Source: Clostridia bacterium
Lineage (GTDB): Bacteria; Bacillota; Clostridia; Oscillospirales; Acutalibacteraceae
Reading direction: 5' to 3'
NCBI GenBank assembly: GCA_017399405.1
Contig: JAFQCT010000016.1
Location: 222,548 to 286,547 of the forward strand
Length of the DNA stretch: 64,000 nucleotides
The first letter of the stretch is position 1, and each line of letters starts with the position of its first letter. Both the position numbers and the translations under genes were made by a program. Shown here one piece after another: positions 43,959 through 53,155 of the stretch. Below the pieces are notes generated by a model. It had not been told where the DNA came from and made no database searches. It worked only from the letters and a program-made list of their open reading frames with translations.

Positions 43959-44813
43959 TTGAAAGTCGGTATTATACCAAATTTTACAAGAGAAAAAGCA
44001 CTTGATATTACTAAAAACACAATTGCCGAACTTGAAAAACTGAATATAGATTATTATTTTGATATAAATTCAAAAAACGATTTTATTCTTAGTGTTAATG
44101 AAAAATATTTTGTTGATAATATCTTTGAATTTATTGATGTAATAATAGCAATTGGTGGAGACGGTTCATTTATTCACACTGCAAAGCAATCAGCAGTCCA
44201 TAAAAAGCCTGTACTTTGCATAAATGCAGGTAATTTAGCCTTTTTAGCAGGACTTGAAGGTAATGAACTGAATTTAATTGAAAAGCTGATTACAGGGGAT
44301 TATTCAACAGATAAGCGTATGATGCTTAATGTTACAATTAAAGATAATAATAGTGAGCAGTTATTAGGTTATTGCCTTAATGATGTTGCTATCGCAAGAG
44401 GAAATGAAATAAGACTTGTTGATTTGGATGTTTTCTGTAATAACAGAAAAATCAACAATTACCGTGCTGACGGTGTTGTTGTTTCAACTCCAACAGGCTC
44501 AACTGCTTATTCATGGTCTGCAGGAGGACCTGTAATCGACCCTGATTTGCAATGTATTATGTTGACACCAATTTGCACACATTCACCGTTAAATCGTTCT
44601 TTAGTTTTTAATGAAGACTCAATAATAAGAGTAAAACCTGTAATCAGTAGTCAAAAAGTGTGTGTTTCAACTGATGGTGAAAAAACAATTGAGTTATCAC
44701 CAAATAGCGAAATAATTATTTCAAAATCAAATTGTTATGCAGAGTTTATAAGAATTAAATCTGACGAGTTTTTTGATATACTCAACAGTAAATTATCGCA
44801 AAGGAGAATTTAA
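43959..44813 (+). CDS. nadK: NAD kinase
   Basis: A 284-residue ATP-NAD kinase making NADP. The GGDGSFIHTA motif, NDVAIARG and TPTGSTAYSWSAGGP are intact. I take the TTG at 43959, 5 nt after GGTGA and 1 nt past the tlyA stop; the ORF could also begin at GTG codons 9-12 nt earlier, but these lie within the ribosome site. The argR gene follows directly. Confidence 0.94.
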   Translation: MKVGIIPNFTREKALDITKNTIAELEKLNIDYYFDINSKNDFILSVNEKYFVDNIFEFIDVIIAIGGDGSFIHTAKQSAVHKKPVLCINAGNLAFLAGLEGNELNLIEKLITGDYSTDKRMMLNVTIKDNNSEQLLGYCLNDVAIARGNEIRLVDLDVFCNNRKINNYRADGVVVSTPTGSTAYSWSAGGPVIDPDLQCIMLTPICTHSPLNRSLVFNEDSIIRVKPVISSQKVCVSTDGEKTIELSPNSEIIISKSNCYAEFIRIKSDEFFDILNSKLSQRRI

Positions 44814-45260
44814 GTGAAAAAGAATAGACACGAGTTAATTCTCAATTTTATACAAAGCAATAATGTTTCTACTCAGGATGAGATTATAAAAATGCTTTCT
44901 GAACATGGATACAATGTTACACAAGCAACTATTTCCCGTGATATTAAAGAGTTAAAACTTATAAAAGAGCATTATGGTAAAAACGAAGTTAAATATGCGG
45001 TAAGTACTAAAAAGGATAATAACGATAATATTAAAATGATTTTTGCTCGTTCTGTATTATCAGTTGATGTTGCAATGAATTTAATTGTAGTAAAATGTTA
45101 TCCTGGTACTGCGAATGCTGCTTGTGTTGCACTTGATGGATTACATATGAATGGCGTAATTGGTACAATTGCTGGTGATGATACAATCTTTACTGCTTGT
45201 ACTGATGTTGAGACTGCAATCAAGACCAAAAACGCTGTTGAAGAAATGCTGAAAGGCTGA
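44814..45260 (+). CDS. argR: Arginine repressor ArgR/AhrC
   Basis: A 148-residue hexameric repressor: N-terminal winged helix with the ATISRDIKELKLIKEHY recognition region and a C-terminal arginine-binding/oligomerisation domain with PGTANAACVALD and GTIAGDDTIF. The GTG start follows AAGGAG with 7-nt spacing and abuts the nadK stop. It controls arginine genes elsewhere in the genome; its place before recN is conserved in Bacillota. Confidence 0.95.
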   Translation: MKKNRHELILNFIQSNNVSTQDEIIKMLSEHGYNVTQATISRDIKELKLIKEHYGKNEVKYAVSTKKDNNDNIKMIFARSVLSVDVAMNLIVVKCYPGTANAACVALDGLHMNGVIGTIAGDDTIFTACTDVETAIKTKNAVEEMLKG

Positions 45261-45265
45261 TATTT

Positions 45266-46966
45266 ATGCTTTCAAATCTCAAAATATCAGATATTGCTAT
45301 TATTAAAGAGGCTGTTATCGATTTTGATAACGGTCTTAATGTGCTTACGGGTGAAACGGGTGCAGGTAAATCGATTATCATTGATGCAATCAATGCGATA
45401 CTTGGTGAAAGAACTTCCCGTGAACTTATAAGAACAGGTAGCAATAATGCAGAAGTTTCAGCCTTTTTTGAAAATATAAATGAAGATGTTGTTGCGATAC
45501 TCAATGAGTTTGGTATTGAATGTGAAGAGGATAAAACTTTACTTGTTTCAAGAAAAATTTCACTTGATGGTAAAAATATCTGTAAAATCAATGGCTCAAA
45601 TGTTACTGTTTCAATGCTTAAAAAGATTGGACAAGCACTTATAAATGTTCACGGTCAAATGGATAACCATAATCTGCTTAATGAAGAATTGCATTATACA
45701 TATATTGATAGTTTTGCAGAAAACAGTAATATTTTAGATGAATATTTGTGTGCTTATAACGATTATTGTAATCTTAAAAGACGATATGATAATCTGATTA
45801 CAAATGAAAGTGAAAAAGCCAGAAAAATCGACCTTTTAACTTACCAAATTCAAGAAATTGAAGATACAGGAATAAAAATAGGTGAGTGGGAAGAACTTGA
45901 AAAACGAAAGAAAGTTTTGCAGAACGCTGAACAGTTACTTGCACTTGTAAACAATGCTGTTGAAATTATAAATGGTAATGATAATTTTTCAGGTGTTGCA
46001 GATATGCTGAATACTGCAACAAATTCGCTTGTCAAAGCTTCTGCTTTTGATGAAACATTAAATACAGTTTCAGATGCAGTTGCAGAAATGTCATATAATA
46101 TTGCAGATTGTGCAAGTGAACTTAATAGTTTTTTATATTCTCTTGATATTGACCCTAATGAACTTGATATAATTGAAGAACGACTTGATGTTTTATTTAG
46201 ACTTTCAAAGAAATATGGTCAAAATGAGACTGAAATATTAACTTTTCTTGAAAATGCTCAAAAGGAACTTGAGGATATTACTTTTTCCGATAAACTTAAA
46301 GAACAACTTGAAGTTGAGTTAAATGAAAAGTATGAGTTAATGGACAAAACAAGTCGAAAACTTTCTGCTAATCGTCAAAAATATGGTGAAATCTTTATAA
46401 ATCAAGTTAAAGATGAGTTATCATTTCTTGATATGGCATCAATTTCATTTAAAATTGTGCAGAATAGAAAAGCGTTTGATGAAACAGGTGCAGATGAAAT
46501 ATATTTCTTGATTTCTGCTAATGCAGGCGAGGAACCAAAACCACTTTCAAAGATTGCATCAGGTGGTGAGTTATCAAGAATTATGCTTGCAATCAAAAAT
46601 GTTTTAGCATCAAAAGACAATGTTCAAACACTAATTTTTGATGAAGTTGATACTGGTGTAAGTGGTCGTGCAGCACAAAAAATTGGTATTAAATTAAAAG
46701 AAGTTTCAAAAAATCGTCAAGTGCTTTGTGTAACTCATCTTGCGCAAATTGCTTGTTTTGCTGATAATCATTTCTTAATTTCCAAATCTGAAAGTGATAA
46801 TAAGACATACACAAATGTTGAAAATCTTGATAATAGTGGTAGAATTCACGAATTGGCACGAATCATTGGTGGTATTGAATCTACACAATTGTCACTTGAT
46901 ACAGCACAAGAAATGATTGAAAATGCTAAAAATATTAACTTGACAAAAATTATTAATTGTGTATAA
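45266..46966 (+). CDS. recN: DNA repair protein RecN
   Basis: A 566-residue SMC-like protein. Head motifs are GETGAGKSIIIDAI (Walker A, about 30-43), ASGGELSRIMLAIK (signature) and FDEVDTGVSG (Walker B). A coiled coil of about 300 residues joins the two head halves. RecN bridges broken DNA ends. The tyrS promoter overlaps its last codons. Confidence 0.95.
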   Translation: MLSNLKISDIAIIKEAVIDFDNGLNVLTGETGAGKSIIIDAINAILGERTSRELIRTGSNNAEVSAFFENINEDVVAILNEFGIECEEDKTLLVSRKISLDGKNICKINGSNVTVSMLKKIGQALINVHGQMDNHNLLNEELHYTYIDSFAENSNILDEYLCAYNDYCNLKRRYDNLITNESEKARKIDLLTYQIQEIEDTGIKIGEWEELEKRKKVLQNAEQLLALVNNAVEIINGNDNFSGVADMLNTATNSLVKASAFDETLNTVSDAVAEMSYNIADCASELNSFLYSLDIDPNELDIIEERLDVLFRLSKKYGQNETEILTFLENAQKELEDITFSDKLKEQLEVELNEKYELMDKTSRKLSANRQKYGEIFINQVKDELSFLDMASISFKIVQNRKAFDETGADEIYFLISANAGEEPKPLSKIASGGELSRIMLAIKNVLASKDNVQTLIFDEVDTGVSGRAAQKIGIKLKEVSKNRQVLCVTHLAQIACFADNHFLISKSESDNKTYTNVENLDNSGRIHELARIIGGIESTQLSLDTAQEMIENAKNINLTKIINCV

Positions 46967-46967
46967 T
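46940..46967 (+). promoter_or_regulatory. Promoter of the tyrS T-box transcript
   Basis: TTGACA (46940-46945) and TATAAT (46962-46967) are 16 bp apart. The promoter sits over the last recN codons and its stop (46964-46966). Confidence 0.85.
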
Positions 46968-46974
46968 AATCTCA

Positions 46975-47235
46975 ATGACTTTGAAGCGAAGAAGTAATAA
47001 GACCTTTGCAGTTACAGAGAGTGTCCGTTTGGTGTAAGGGCATACGCAAAACTTATGAAATACATCGTGGAGTTGCACTTTTGAAATTACAGTAGAGAGT
47101 GTCGGGTGTACCCGTTATAGTACAGAGTAATGATAGTTACTCGTTGAGGTCATTATCGTGAGGTAATGTCAAACTGAGGTGGTAACACGAAATCTTTTCG
47201 TCCTCTGCATTTTGCAGGGGACTTTTATTATTTTT
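46975..47235 (+). promoter_or_regulatory. Tyrosyl T-box leader (tRNA-sensing) of tyrS
   Basis: The leader has the main T-box landmarks: an AGAGAGTG segment (about 47026-47033), a GGTGTAAGGG distal-loop motif, a specifier region GAAATACATC with the Tyr codon TAC at 47061-47063, a T-box core GAGGTGGTAACACG (47176-47189) and a terminator GTCCTCTGCA/TGCAGGGGAC (47200-47222) followed by TTTTATTATTTTT. Uncharged tRNA-Tyr should bind the specifier and T-box and favour the antiterminator, turning on tyrS when charged tRNA runs low. Confidence 0.92.
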
Positions 47236-47249
47236 AAGGAGTAGGAAAA

Positions 47250-48476
47250 ATGAAAGTTTATGAAGAACTTGTTGCTCGTGGACTTATAGCCCAAGTAACA
47301 AATGAAGAAGAAATTAAAAATCTTGTAAATGAGGGTAAAGCAGTTTTCTATATTGGTTTTGACCCAACAGCTGATAGCTTACATGTTGGTCACTTTATGG
47401 CTCTTTGCCTTATGAAGAGATTACAAATGGCAGGCAATAAACCAATCGCACTTATTGGTGGTGGTACTGCTATGATTGGTGACCCATCAGGCAGAAGTGA
47501 TATGCGTCAGATGATGACAAAAGAAACAATTCAGCATAACTGTGATTGTTTTAAGAAACAGATGAGCAGATTTATTGACTTCTCTGAGGGTAAAGCTCTT
47601 ATGGTTAATAACGCTGACTGGCTTCTTGACCTTAACTATGTTGATGTACTTCGTGAGGTTGGTGCTTGTTTCAGCGTTAACAGAATGCTTGCTGCTGAAT
47701 GTTACAAGCAGAGAATGGAAAAAGGTCTTTCATTCCTTGAGTTTAACTATATGATTATGCAGAGTTACGACTTTTATGAGCTTTTCCAAAAATATGGTTG
47801 TAATATGCAATTTGGTGGTGACGACCAGTGGAGCAATATGCTTGGTGGTACTGAACTTATTCGTAGAAAACTCGGTAAAGATGCTCACGCTATGACAATT
47901 ACTCTTCTTCTTAATTCAGAAGGCAAGAAGATGGGTAAAACACAGTCAGGTGCAGTTTGGCTTGACCCTGAAAAAACATCTCCATTTGATTTCTATCAGT
48001 ATTGGAGAAATGTTGACGATGCAGATGTTCTTAAATGTATTAGAATGCTTACATTCTTACCAATGGAAGAAATTGAAAAGATGGATTCTTGGGAAGGCAG
48101 TCAGCTCAATACTGCAAAAGAAATTCTTGCATTTGAACTTACAAAGCTTGTTCATGGCGAAGAAGAGGCAAATAAGGCTCAGGAAGGCGCAAGAGCCCTT
48201 TTCTCAGGTAAGGGTAATACAGAGAATATGCCGACTATAGAACTCACTACAGACGATTTTAATGACGATAGTGTGCTTGTTTCTGATATTATGATTAAAG
48301 CAGGTATTGCAAAGTCAAAAGGCGAGTGTAGAAGACTCATTGAGCAGGGTGGCGTATCAGTTGATGATGAAAAGGTTACAGAGCCATTTAAAGCACTTTC
48401 AAAGGCTGATTTCCAGAAAGGATATGTAATCATCAAGAAAGGTAAAAAAGTCTTCTACAAGGCAATTTTAGCGTAA
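47250..48476 (+). CDS. tyrS: Tyrosyl-tRNA synthetase
   Basis: A 408-residue class I synthetase. The HIGH-like sequence is HVGH (around 47-50), KMSKS appears as KMGKT (near 231), and a C-terminal S4 domain (about 345-405) binds the t[15 protein letters not shown] and [12 protein letters not shown] are TyrRS-specific. The ATG follows AAGGAGTAGGAAAA. Expression is governed by the T-box leader. Confidence 0.95.
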   Translation: MKVYEELVARGLIAQVTNEEEIKNLVNEGKAVFYIGFDPTADSLHVGHFMALCLMKRLQMAGNKPIALIGGGTAMIGDPSGRSDMRQMMTKETIQHNCDCFKKQMSRFIDFSEGKALMVNNADWLLDLNYVDVLREVGACFSVNRMLAAECYKQRMEKGLSFLEFNYMIMQSYDFYELFQKYGCNMQFGGDDQWSNMLGGTELIRRKLGKDAHAMTITLLLNSEGKKMGKTQSGAVWLDPEKTSPFDFYQYWRNVDDADVLKCIRMLTFLPMEEIEKMDSWEGSQLNTAKEILAFELTKLVHGEEEANKAQEGARALFSGKGNTENMPTIELTTDDFNDDSVLVSDIMIKAGIAKSKGECRRLIEQGGVSVDDEKVTEPFKALSKADFQKGYVIIKKGKKVFYKAILA

Positions 48477-48494
48477 ATAACAATACACAAAAAG

Positions 48495-48530
48495 AAAGGA
48501 CTTACTGAATTCAGTAAGTCCTTTTAATAT
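48495..48530. terminator. Bidirectional terminator after tyrS
   Basis: AAAGGACTTACTGA (48495-48508) and TCAGTAAGTCCTTT (48511-48524) are a perfect 14-bp pair with a 2-base gap. A- and T-tracts flank both sides, ending tyrS and the convergent lysine operon. Confidence 0.93.
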
Positions 48531-48542
48531 TTTAGTATTTAA

Positions 48543-48995
48543 TTATGAGTTAAGTGCTGAATAAACTGCGTCACCGTCGTGACTATAAACAAGAACTGAA
48601 ATATCAACTTCAGAAGTTGTAATCATTCTAACTTCAACACCTGTCTCAGCGATTGCTGAAAATACTTTTGATGCAACGCCCGGGCAGTTTTTCATACCTT
48701 CGCCAAAAACTGAAATCTTTGTGTTACCACTACTGATTGCAAGTTTAAGTTCAGGGTGAAGTTCACGAAGCTTTGAAGCAGTTTCAAAAACTTTACCTAA
48801 GTCATCATCATTTACTGTAAATGAAAGATTTGATGTTTTACCTTGAGGTGGATTTTGCGAAATCATATCAACATCAATTCCTGCATTTGAAAGCATCTCA
48901 AAAATCTGTGCAACAACTTTGAAATCAGCAGGGGAATCGTTAATAGAAATAAGTGTTACATTTTCAATTACTGTAATATTATCAATATTTTTCAT
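48543..48995 (-). CDS. Stand-alone tandem ACT-domain protein, aspartokinase-regulatory type
   Basis: A 150-residue protein built of two ACT domains without a kinase domain. VTLISINDSPADFKVVAQIF (about 14-33) and FGEGMKNCPGVASKVFSAIA (about 97-116) each mark one ACT unit, and IDVDMISQNPP and VEVRMITTSEVDISVLV are close to the lysine/threonine-binding half of class II aspartokinases. It probably senses an aspartate-family amino acid, but what it regulates is unknown; it may be the separated beta-like subunit of an aspartokinase. It follows dapB by 12 nt in the lysine operon. Confidence 0.82.
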   Translation of the reverse strand: MKNIDNITVIENVTLISINDSPADFKVVAQIFEMLSNAGIDVDMISQNPPQGKTSNLSFTVNDDDLGKVFETASKLRELHPELKLAISSGNTKISVFGEGMKNCPGVASKVFSAIAETGVEVRMITTSEVDISVLVYSHDGDAVYSALNS

Positions 48996-49007
48996 TATAA
49001 ATCCTCC

Positions 49008-49760
49008 TTATTCGTTAACAAGGTCTTTCATTGAGTAAAATCCCGGTTCTTTACCTACAAGGAATAATCCTGCATTAACTGAACCATTTGCAAACAACTG
49101 TTTTGAATATGCTGAGTGTGAAATTTTAATAACTTCATCAGGACCTGCAAAGATTATTTCGTGCTCACCAACAATAGTACCACCACGAACTGCGTGAATA
49201 CCAATTTCATTCTTTGTTCGTTTCATTCTTTTTGAATGACGGTCAAATTCATAAATTGGCTTTTCTTGTAGTGCTTCTGAAATTGAATCAGCAAGCATTA
49301 AAGCAGTACCGCTTGGTGCGTCAATTTTTTGATTATGATGTGCCTCAACAATTTCGATGTCAAAACTTCCCTGAAGAACTTTAGCAGCCTTTTTAGCAAG
49401 TTCTGAAACTAAACTAACACCAATTGACATATTTGCAGAAAAGAAAAGGGGAACATCATTAGAAATGGTTTTAATATCTTCAATTTGTTGCTCATTAAGT
49501 CCTGTTGTTGCAATTACAGCAGGGATTTTCTTTTCTTTGGCATAGCTCAGTAAATCTTCAAGTACAGATGGATGTGAAAAATCAATAATCACATCTGCAT
49601 CTACATTGATATCGTTAAATGATTTGAAAATAGGGAATGTACATTCAGCTGTAGCTAAATCAACACCTGCAACTATTTCACAATCGTTTCTGTTTTCAAC
49701 ACAAGCGGTAATTGCTTTGCCCATTTTACCAAGTGCACCGCTTAAAATAATCCTTGTCAT
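49008..49760 (-). CDS. dapB: 4-hydroxy-tetrahydrodipicolinate reductase
   Basis: A 250-residue NAD(P)H reductase of the lysine/diaminopimelate pathway. It has the Rossmann start ILSGALGKMGKAI, the signature EAHHNQKIDAPSGTAL with the catalytic His and Lys, and the C-terminal dimer region. The ATG follows GGATGTGAAAAA. The gene is 20 nt downstream of dapA. Confidence 0.95.
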   Translation of the reverse strand: MTRIILSGALGKMGKAITACVENRNDCEIVAGVDLATAECTFPIFKSFNDINVDADVIIDFSHPSVLEDLLSYAKEKKIPAVIATTGLNEQQIEDIKTISNDVPLFFSANMSIGVSLVSELAKKAAKVLQGSFDIEIVEAHHNQKIDAPSGTALMLADSISEALQEKPIYEFDRHSKRMKRTKNEIGIHAVRGGTIVGEHEIIFAGPDEVIKISHSAYSKQLFANGSVNAGLFLVGKEPGFYSMKDLVNE

Positions 49761-49780
49761 TTTTTCACATCCAATTAAAA

Positions 49781-50671
49781 TCAGATTAATTCATATTTTT
49801 TGAGAATTGACTCAAGTTTTGCAGTTTTTGCATCTTCCATTTCGCAAAGTGGCATACGAAGAGGGCCAACATCAAAGCCCATCATTCTCATAGCAACTTT
49901 AACAGGAATTGGGTTAACATCCATAAACATTGCATTGATAAGGTCAAGATATTTAAGCTGAAGTTCAGCACTTTCCTTAACTTTACCTTCAAGATAAAGA
50001 GTAGGAATATCGTGTGCAAGTTTAGGACAAATGTTTGAAAGAACTGAAATTACACCTTTGCCACCAAGTGACATTAAAGGTACAATCTGGTCGTCATTAC
50101 CTGAATAAACATCAAGTTTATCACCGCAAAGTGCTATTGTTTCAGCAATCTGTGAAATATTACCGCTTGCTTCTTTAGTAGCAATAATGTTCTTATGCTC
50201 ACAAAGTTCTGCATATGTAGTTGGAAGAACATTAACACCTGTTCTGCTTGGTACATTATAGATGATAATTGGTTTTGATGTATTATCAGCAATTGCTTGA
50301 TAGTGCTTTACAAGACCACGCTGTGAACATTTATTATAATAAGGTGTAACAACAAGCATTGCATCAGCACCTGCTTTTTCAGCATCGTTTGAAAGTTCAA
50401 TCGCATAAGCTGTTTCGTTACTACCAGTACCTGCAATAACAGGAATTCTATGGTTTACAACATCACAAGTAAATTTAATTACATCTGAATGTTCTTTTGG
50501 TGTAAGTGTTGCACTTTCACCAGTAGTACCACAAATTACAATAGAATCTGTACCATTTGCAATATGAAATTCAAGAAGATTTTCAAGTGATTTGTAATTA
50601 ACACTTAAATCATCATTGAATGGTGTTACAATAGCAACACCGCAACCTGTAAAAATAGGATTATTACTCAT
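49781..50671 (-). CDS. dapA: 4-hydroxy-tetrahydrodipicolinate synthase
   Basis: A 296-residue TIM-barrel lyase. It condenses pyruvate and aspartate semialdehyde. CGTTGESATL carries the triad Thr/Ser region, NVPSRTGVNV the active-site Tyr/Arg surroundings, and IATKEASGN the Schiff-base Lys. It lies 12 nt downstream of asd. Confidence 0.95.
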   Translation of the reverse strand: MSNNPIFTGCGVAIVTPFNDDLSVNYKSLENLLEFHIANGTDSIVICGTTGESATLTPKEHSDVIKFTCDVVNHRIPVIAGTGSNETAYAIELSNDAEKAGADAMLVVTPYYNKCSQRGLVKHYQAIADNTSKPIIIYNVPSRTGVNVLPTTYAELCEHKNIIATKEASGNISQIAETIALCGDKLDVYSGNDDQIVPLMSLGGKGVISVLSNICPKLAHDIPTLYLEGKVKESAELQLKYLDLINAMFMDVNPIPVKVAMRMMGFDVGPLRMPLCEMEDAKTAKLESILKKYELI

Positions 50672-50683
50672 AATAAACTCTCC

Positions 50684-51763
50684 TTAATCCATATATCCTT
50701 CTGCACAAAGAAGTTCTGCCATAAGAACAGCACCACCTGCAGCACCACGAAGTGTGTTGTGTGAAAGACAAACAAATTTGTAATCGTACTGTGTATCTTC
50801 ACGAAGACGACCAATTGAAATTGCCATACCGCCTTCAAGGTCACGCTGAAGTTTTGTCTGTGGCATATTATCTTCTTCAAAATAGTTGAGGAATTGTTTT
50901 GGTGCGTGTGGAAGTTCTAATTCCTGTGCACGACCTGCAAAATCCTTCCATATATTTAATATTTCTTCTTTACTTGGTTTATTCTCAAATCTTACAAATA
51001 CTGCACCCATATGTCCATTTGAAACAGGAACGCGAATACATTGTGCTGTGAAATTAGGTGAGTCTGCGTCAACAATAACATCACCCTCAACTTTACCCCA
51101 AATCTTAAGTGGCTCTTTTTCACTCTTTTCTTCTTCGCCACCGATAAATGGAATTACATTATCAATCATTTCAGGCCAAGTCTGGAATGTTTTACCTGCA
51201 CCTGAAATTGCCTGATATGTGCAAACAAGAACATCTTTAATACCAAACTTTGAAAGAGGGTAGAGGGCAGGAACATAACTCTGGAGTGAGCAGTTTGATT
51301 TAACTGCAATAAATCCTCGTTTTGTGCCAAGTCTTTTTCTCTGAGCAGGGATAATCTTTGCATGGTCTGCATTGAGTTCAGGAACAATCATAGGAACATC
51401 AGGAGTATGTCTGTGTGCACTGTTGTTTGAAATTACAGGGCACTCTGCTTTTGCATAAGCTTCTTCAAGAGCCTTAATTTCATCTTTCTTCATATCAACT
51501 GCACAGAAAACAAAATCAACTTGTGATGCGATTTTTTCAATATCTGCAGTAGCGTCCATAACTACAATATCTTTCATAGCTTCAGGAATTTCTACATCCA
51601 TACACCATTTAGCACCTACGGCATCAGAATACTTCTTACCAGCTGAGCGTGGGCTTGCAGCGAGTACTTTAACATCAAACCAAGGATGGTTATCTAAAAG
51701 TGTCATAAAACGCTGACCAACCATACCTGTTGCACCAATTACACCTACATTATACTTTTTCAC
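50684..51763 (-). CDS. asd: Aspartate-semialdehyde dehydrogenase, archaeal/fungal-type
   Basis: A 359-residue ASADH that reduces aspartyl phosphate. GATGMVGQRF is the NADP-binding start, KSNCSLQSYVPALYPL holds the catalytic Cys, and VSNGHMGAVFVRFE the catalytic His. The longer form with this spacing belongs to the archaeal/eukaryotic-like group also found in clostridia. The start is GTG (51761-51763), 9 nt after GGAGG. It heads the lysine operon behind the riboswitch. Confidence 0.93.
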   Translation of the reverse strand: MKKYNVGVIGATGMVGQRFMTLLDNHPWFDVKVLAASPRSAGKKYSDAVGAKWCMDVEIPEAMKDIVVMDATADIEKIASQVDFVFCAVDMKKDEIKALEEAYAKAECPVISNNSAHRHTPDVPMIVPELNADHAKIIPAQRKRLGTKRGFIAVKSNCSLQSYVPALYPLSKFGIKDVLVCTYQAISGAGKTFQTWPEMIDNVIPFIGGEEEKSEKEPLKIWGKVEGDVIVDADSPNFTAQCIRVPVSNGHMGAVFVRFENKPSKEEILNIWKDFAGRAQELELPHAPKQFLNYFEEDNMPQTKLQRDLEGGMAISIGRLREDTQYDYKFVCLSHNTLRGAAGGAVLMAELLCAEGYMD

Positions 51764-51804
51764 TTGAAATTACCTCCAAATAATGATATTATATCATTCG
51801 TTAT

Positions 51805-51838
51805 AAAAAATCAGTAATGATTATGCCACCATTACTGA
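51805..51838 (-). terminator. Riboswitch-controlled terminator before asd
   Basis: On the minus strand, TCAGTAATG (51838-51830) pairs with CATTACTGA (51819-51811) and six T's follow (51810-51805). It stands between the lysine aptamer and the asd ribosome site and is the expected expression switch. Confidence 0.85.
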
Positions 51839-51874
51839 ATAAAATACATAGTATTACGGACTTATGTCATAATA

Positions 51875-52045
51875 CGAAAGCACTCCATCAATAAATGATG
51901 ACAGTCATATTACTGTTAATAATACAACCAGAAAAACCAAATCCCAAGCCCTGTTTTTTCTTCGGCAACAAACCCTTTTGCGTTTTATCAAAAACTCTTG
52001 GGAGTTTCAAAAACGGTACTGATTTTTGTTGCACCTCAATCGCGT
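51875..52045 (-). promoter_or_regulatory. Lysine riboswitch (L-box) upstream of the asd-dapA-dapB operon
   Basis: Read on the minus strand, the conserved lysine-aptamer landmarks occur in order: GAGGTGC followed by AGTA, a GGGTTTGTTGCCGAAG block matching the GTCGCCGAAG core, a GGCTTGGG segment, ACTGTC and GGAGTGCTTTCG at the closing side of P1. A hairpin on the GTATTA/TAATAC pair and then the terminator at 51838-51805 follow. High lysine should favour termination and shut down the operon. P1 pairing is not perfect, so the boundaries are approximate. Confidence 0.85.
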
Positions 52046-52054
52046 AAATATAAT
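52026..52054 (+). promoter_or_regulatory. Probable queA promoter overlapping the lysine-operon promoter
   Basis: TTGTTG (52026-52031) and TATAAT (52049-52054) are 17 bp apart. Its -10 box shares bases with the -10 of the divergent lysine promoter, so the two should compete. Confidence 0.6.
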
Positions 52055-52078
52055 ACCATTATAACGCGTTTGTGTCAA
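52050..52078 (-). promoter_or_regulatory. Sigma-A promoter of the lysine riboswitch transcript
   Basis: On the minus strand TTGACA (52073-52078) and TATTAT (52050-52055) are 17 bp apart. It overlaps the queA promoter. Confidence 0.82.
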
Positions 52079-52117
52079 ACATTTTTATCATTTTCTATAT
52101 TTTTACGGAGAAACCCT

Positions 52118-53146
52118 ATGAAAAAATCACAATTTTACTACGATTTGCCCAAAGAATTGATTGCACAGACTCCAATTGAGCCTCGTGACCACTCAAGAAT
52201 GATGGTAATATCAAGAAAAAATGATACAATTGAACATAAACATTTTTATGATTTTGTTGATTATCTTGAATCTGGTGATTGCCTTATTCTCAATAATACG
52301 CGAGTACTTCCTGCAAGAATGTACGGTGTAAAAAAAGATACTGGTGCAATTGTTGAATTTTTGCTTCTCAATAATCTTGGTAATGACCGTTGGGAAACTA
52401 TTACAGGACCGGGTAAAAGAGCAAAAGTTAATACTGAATTTTCATTCGGTGATGGTATTCTTACTTGCAAGATTGAAGAAGTACTCGAAAATGGTAATAG
52501 AATAGCAAAATTTAGCTATGATGCGTCAAATATTTACGAAGTTTTAGATAAAGTTGGTGAAATGCCATTACCACACTATATTACGGAAAAACTTGAAGAT
52601 AAAGAAAGATATCAAACGGTTTATTCAAAAGAATTAGGCTCAGCAGCAGCACCGACTGCGGGTCTTCACTTTACAGATGAAATAATGCAGAAAATCCAAG
52701 AAAAAGGTGTAAAAATTGGTTATGTAACACTTCATGTTGGAATCGGTACATTTCGTCCTGTAAAAGCCGAAAATATAGAAGACCACGAAATGCATTCTGA
52801 ACATTATCAGATTCCAAAAGAAACTGCTGATTTAATAAACGAAACTAAGAAAAATGGTGGCAGAGTTATAGGTGTTGGTACTACTTGTTGCCGAACTCTT
52901 GAGAGTGTAATGCAAAGTCAGGGTGAAATGAAAGCCTTTGACGATTGGACAAGTATTTTTATTTATCCTGGATATAAATTTAAGTGCATTGATGCATTAC
53001 TTACAAACTTTCATTTACCTGAAAGTACACTTATAATGCTTGTATCTGCATTATATGATAGAGAGAAAGTTTTAGATGCATATAAAACCGCAGTCCAAGA
53101 AAAGTACAGATTTTTTAGTTTTGGGGATTGTATGTTTATTTATTAA
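52118..53146 (+). CDS. queA: S-adenosylmethionine:tRNA ribosyltransferase-isomerase
   Basis: A 342-residue enzyme that adds the epoxycyclopentanediol group in queuosine synthesis. FYYDLPKELIAQTPIEPRD, SGDCLILNNTRVLPARMYG, GSAAAPTAGLHFTDEI and TNFHLPESTLIMLVSA are the family landmarks. I start at the ATG 52118, after ACGGAG; a longer upstream frame runs through the promoter and riboswitch region and has no family sequence. tgt follows 9 nt later. Confidence 0.95.
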   Translation: MKKSQFYYDLPKELIAQTPIEPRDHSRMMVISRKNDTIEHKHFYDFVDYLESGDCLILNNTRVLPARMYGVKKDTGAIVEFLLLNNLGNDRWETITGPGKRAKVNTEFSFGDGILTCKIEEVLENGNRIAKFSYDASNIYEVLDKVGEMPLPHYITEKLEDKERYQTVYSKELGSAAAPTAGLHFTDEIMQKIQEKGVKIGYVTLHVGIGTFRPVKAENIEDHEMHSEHYQIPKETADLINETKKNGGRVIGVGTTCCRTLESVMQSQGEMKAFDDWTSIFIYPGYKFKCIDALLTNFHLPESTLIMLVSALYDREKVLDAYKTAVQEKYRFFSFGDCMFIY

Positions 53147-53155
53147 GGAGTAATT

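Noticed and set aside
45220-45591. 123-codon minus-strand frame across the argR/recN junction
   Set aside because: It is a shadow of conserved recN sequence with no independent support.
51998-52117. N-terminal extension of QueA by 40 residues
   Set aside because: The extension covers the divergent promoters and has no QueA-family sequence; the ATG at 52118 has the ribosome site.
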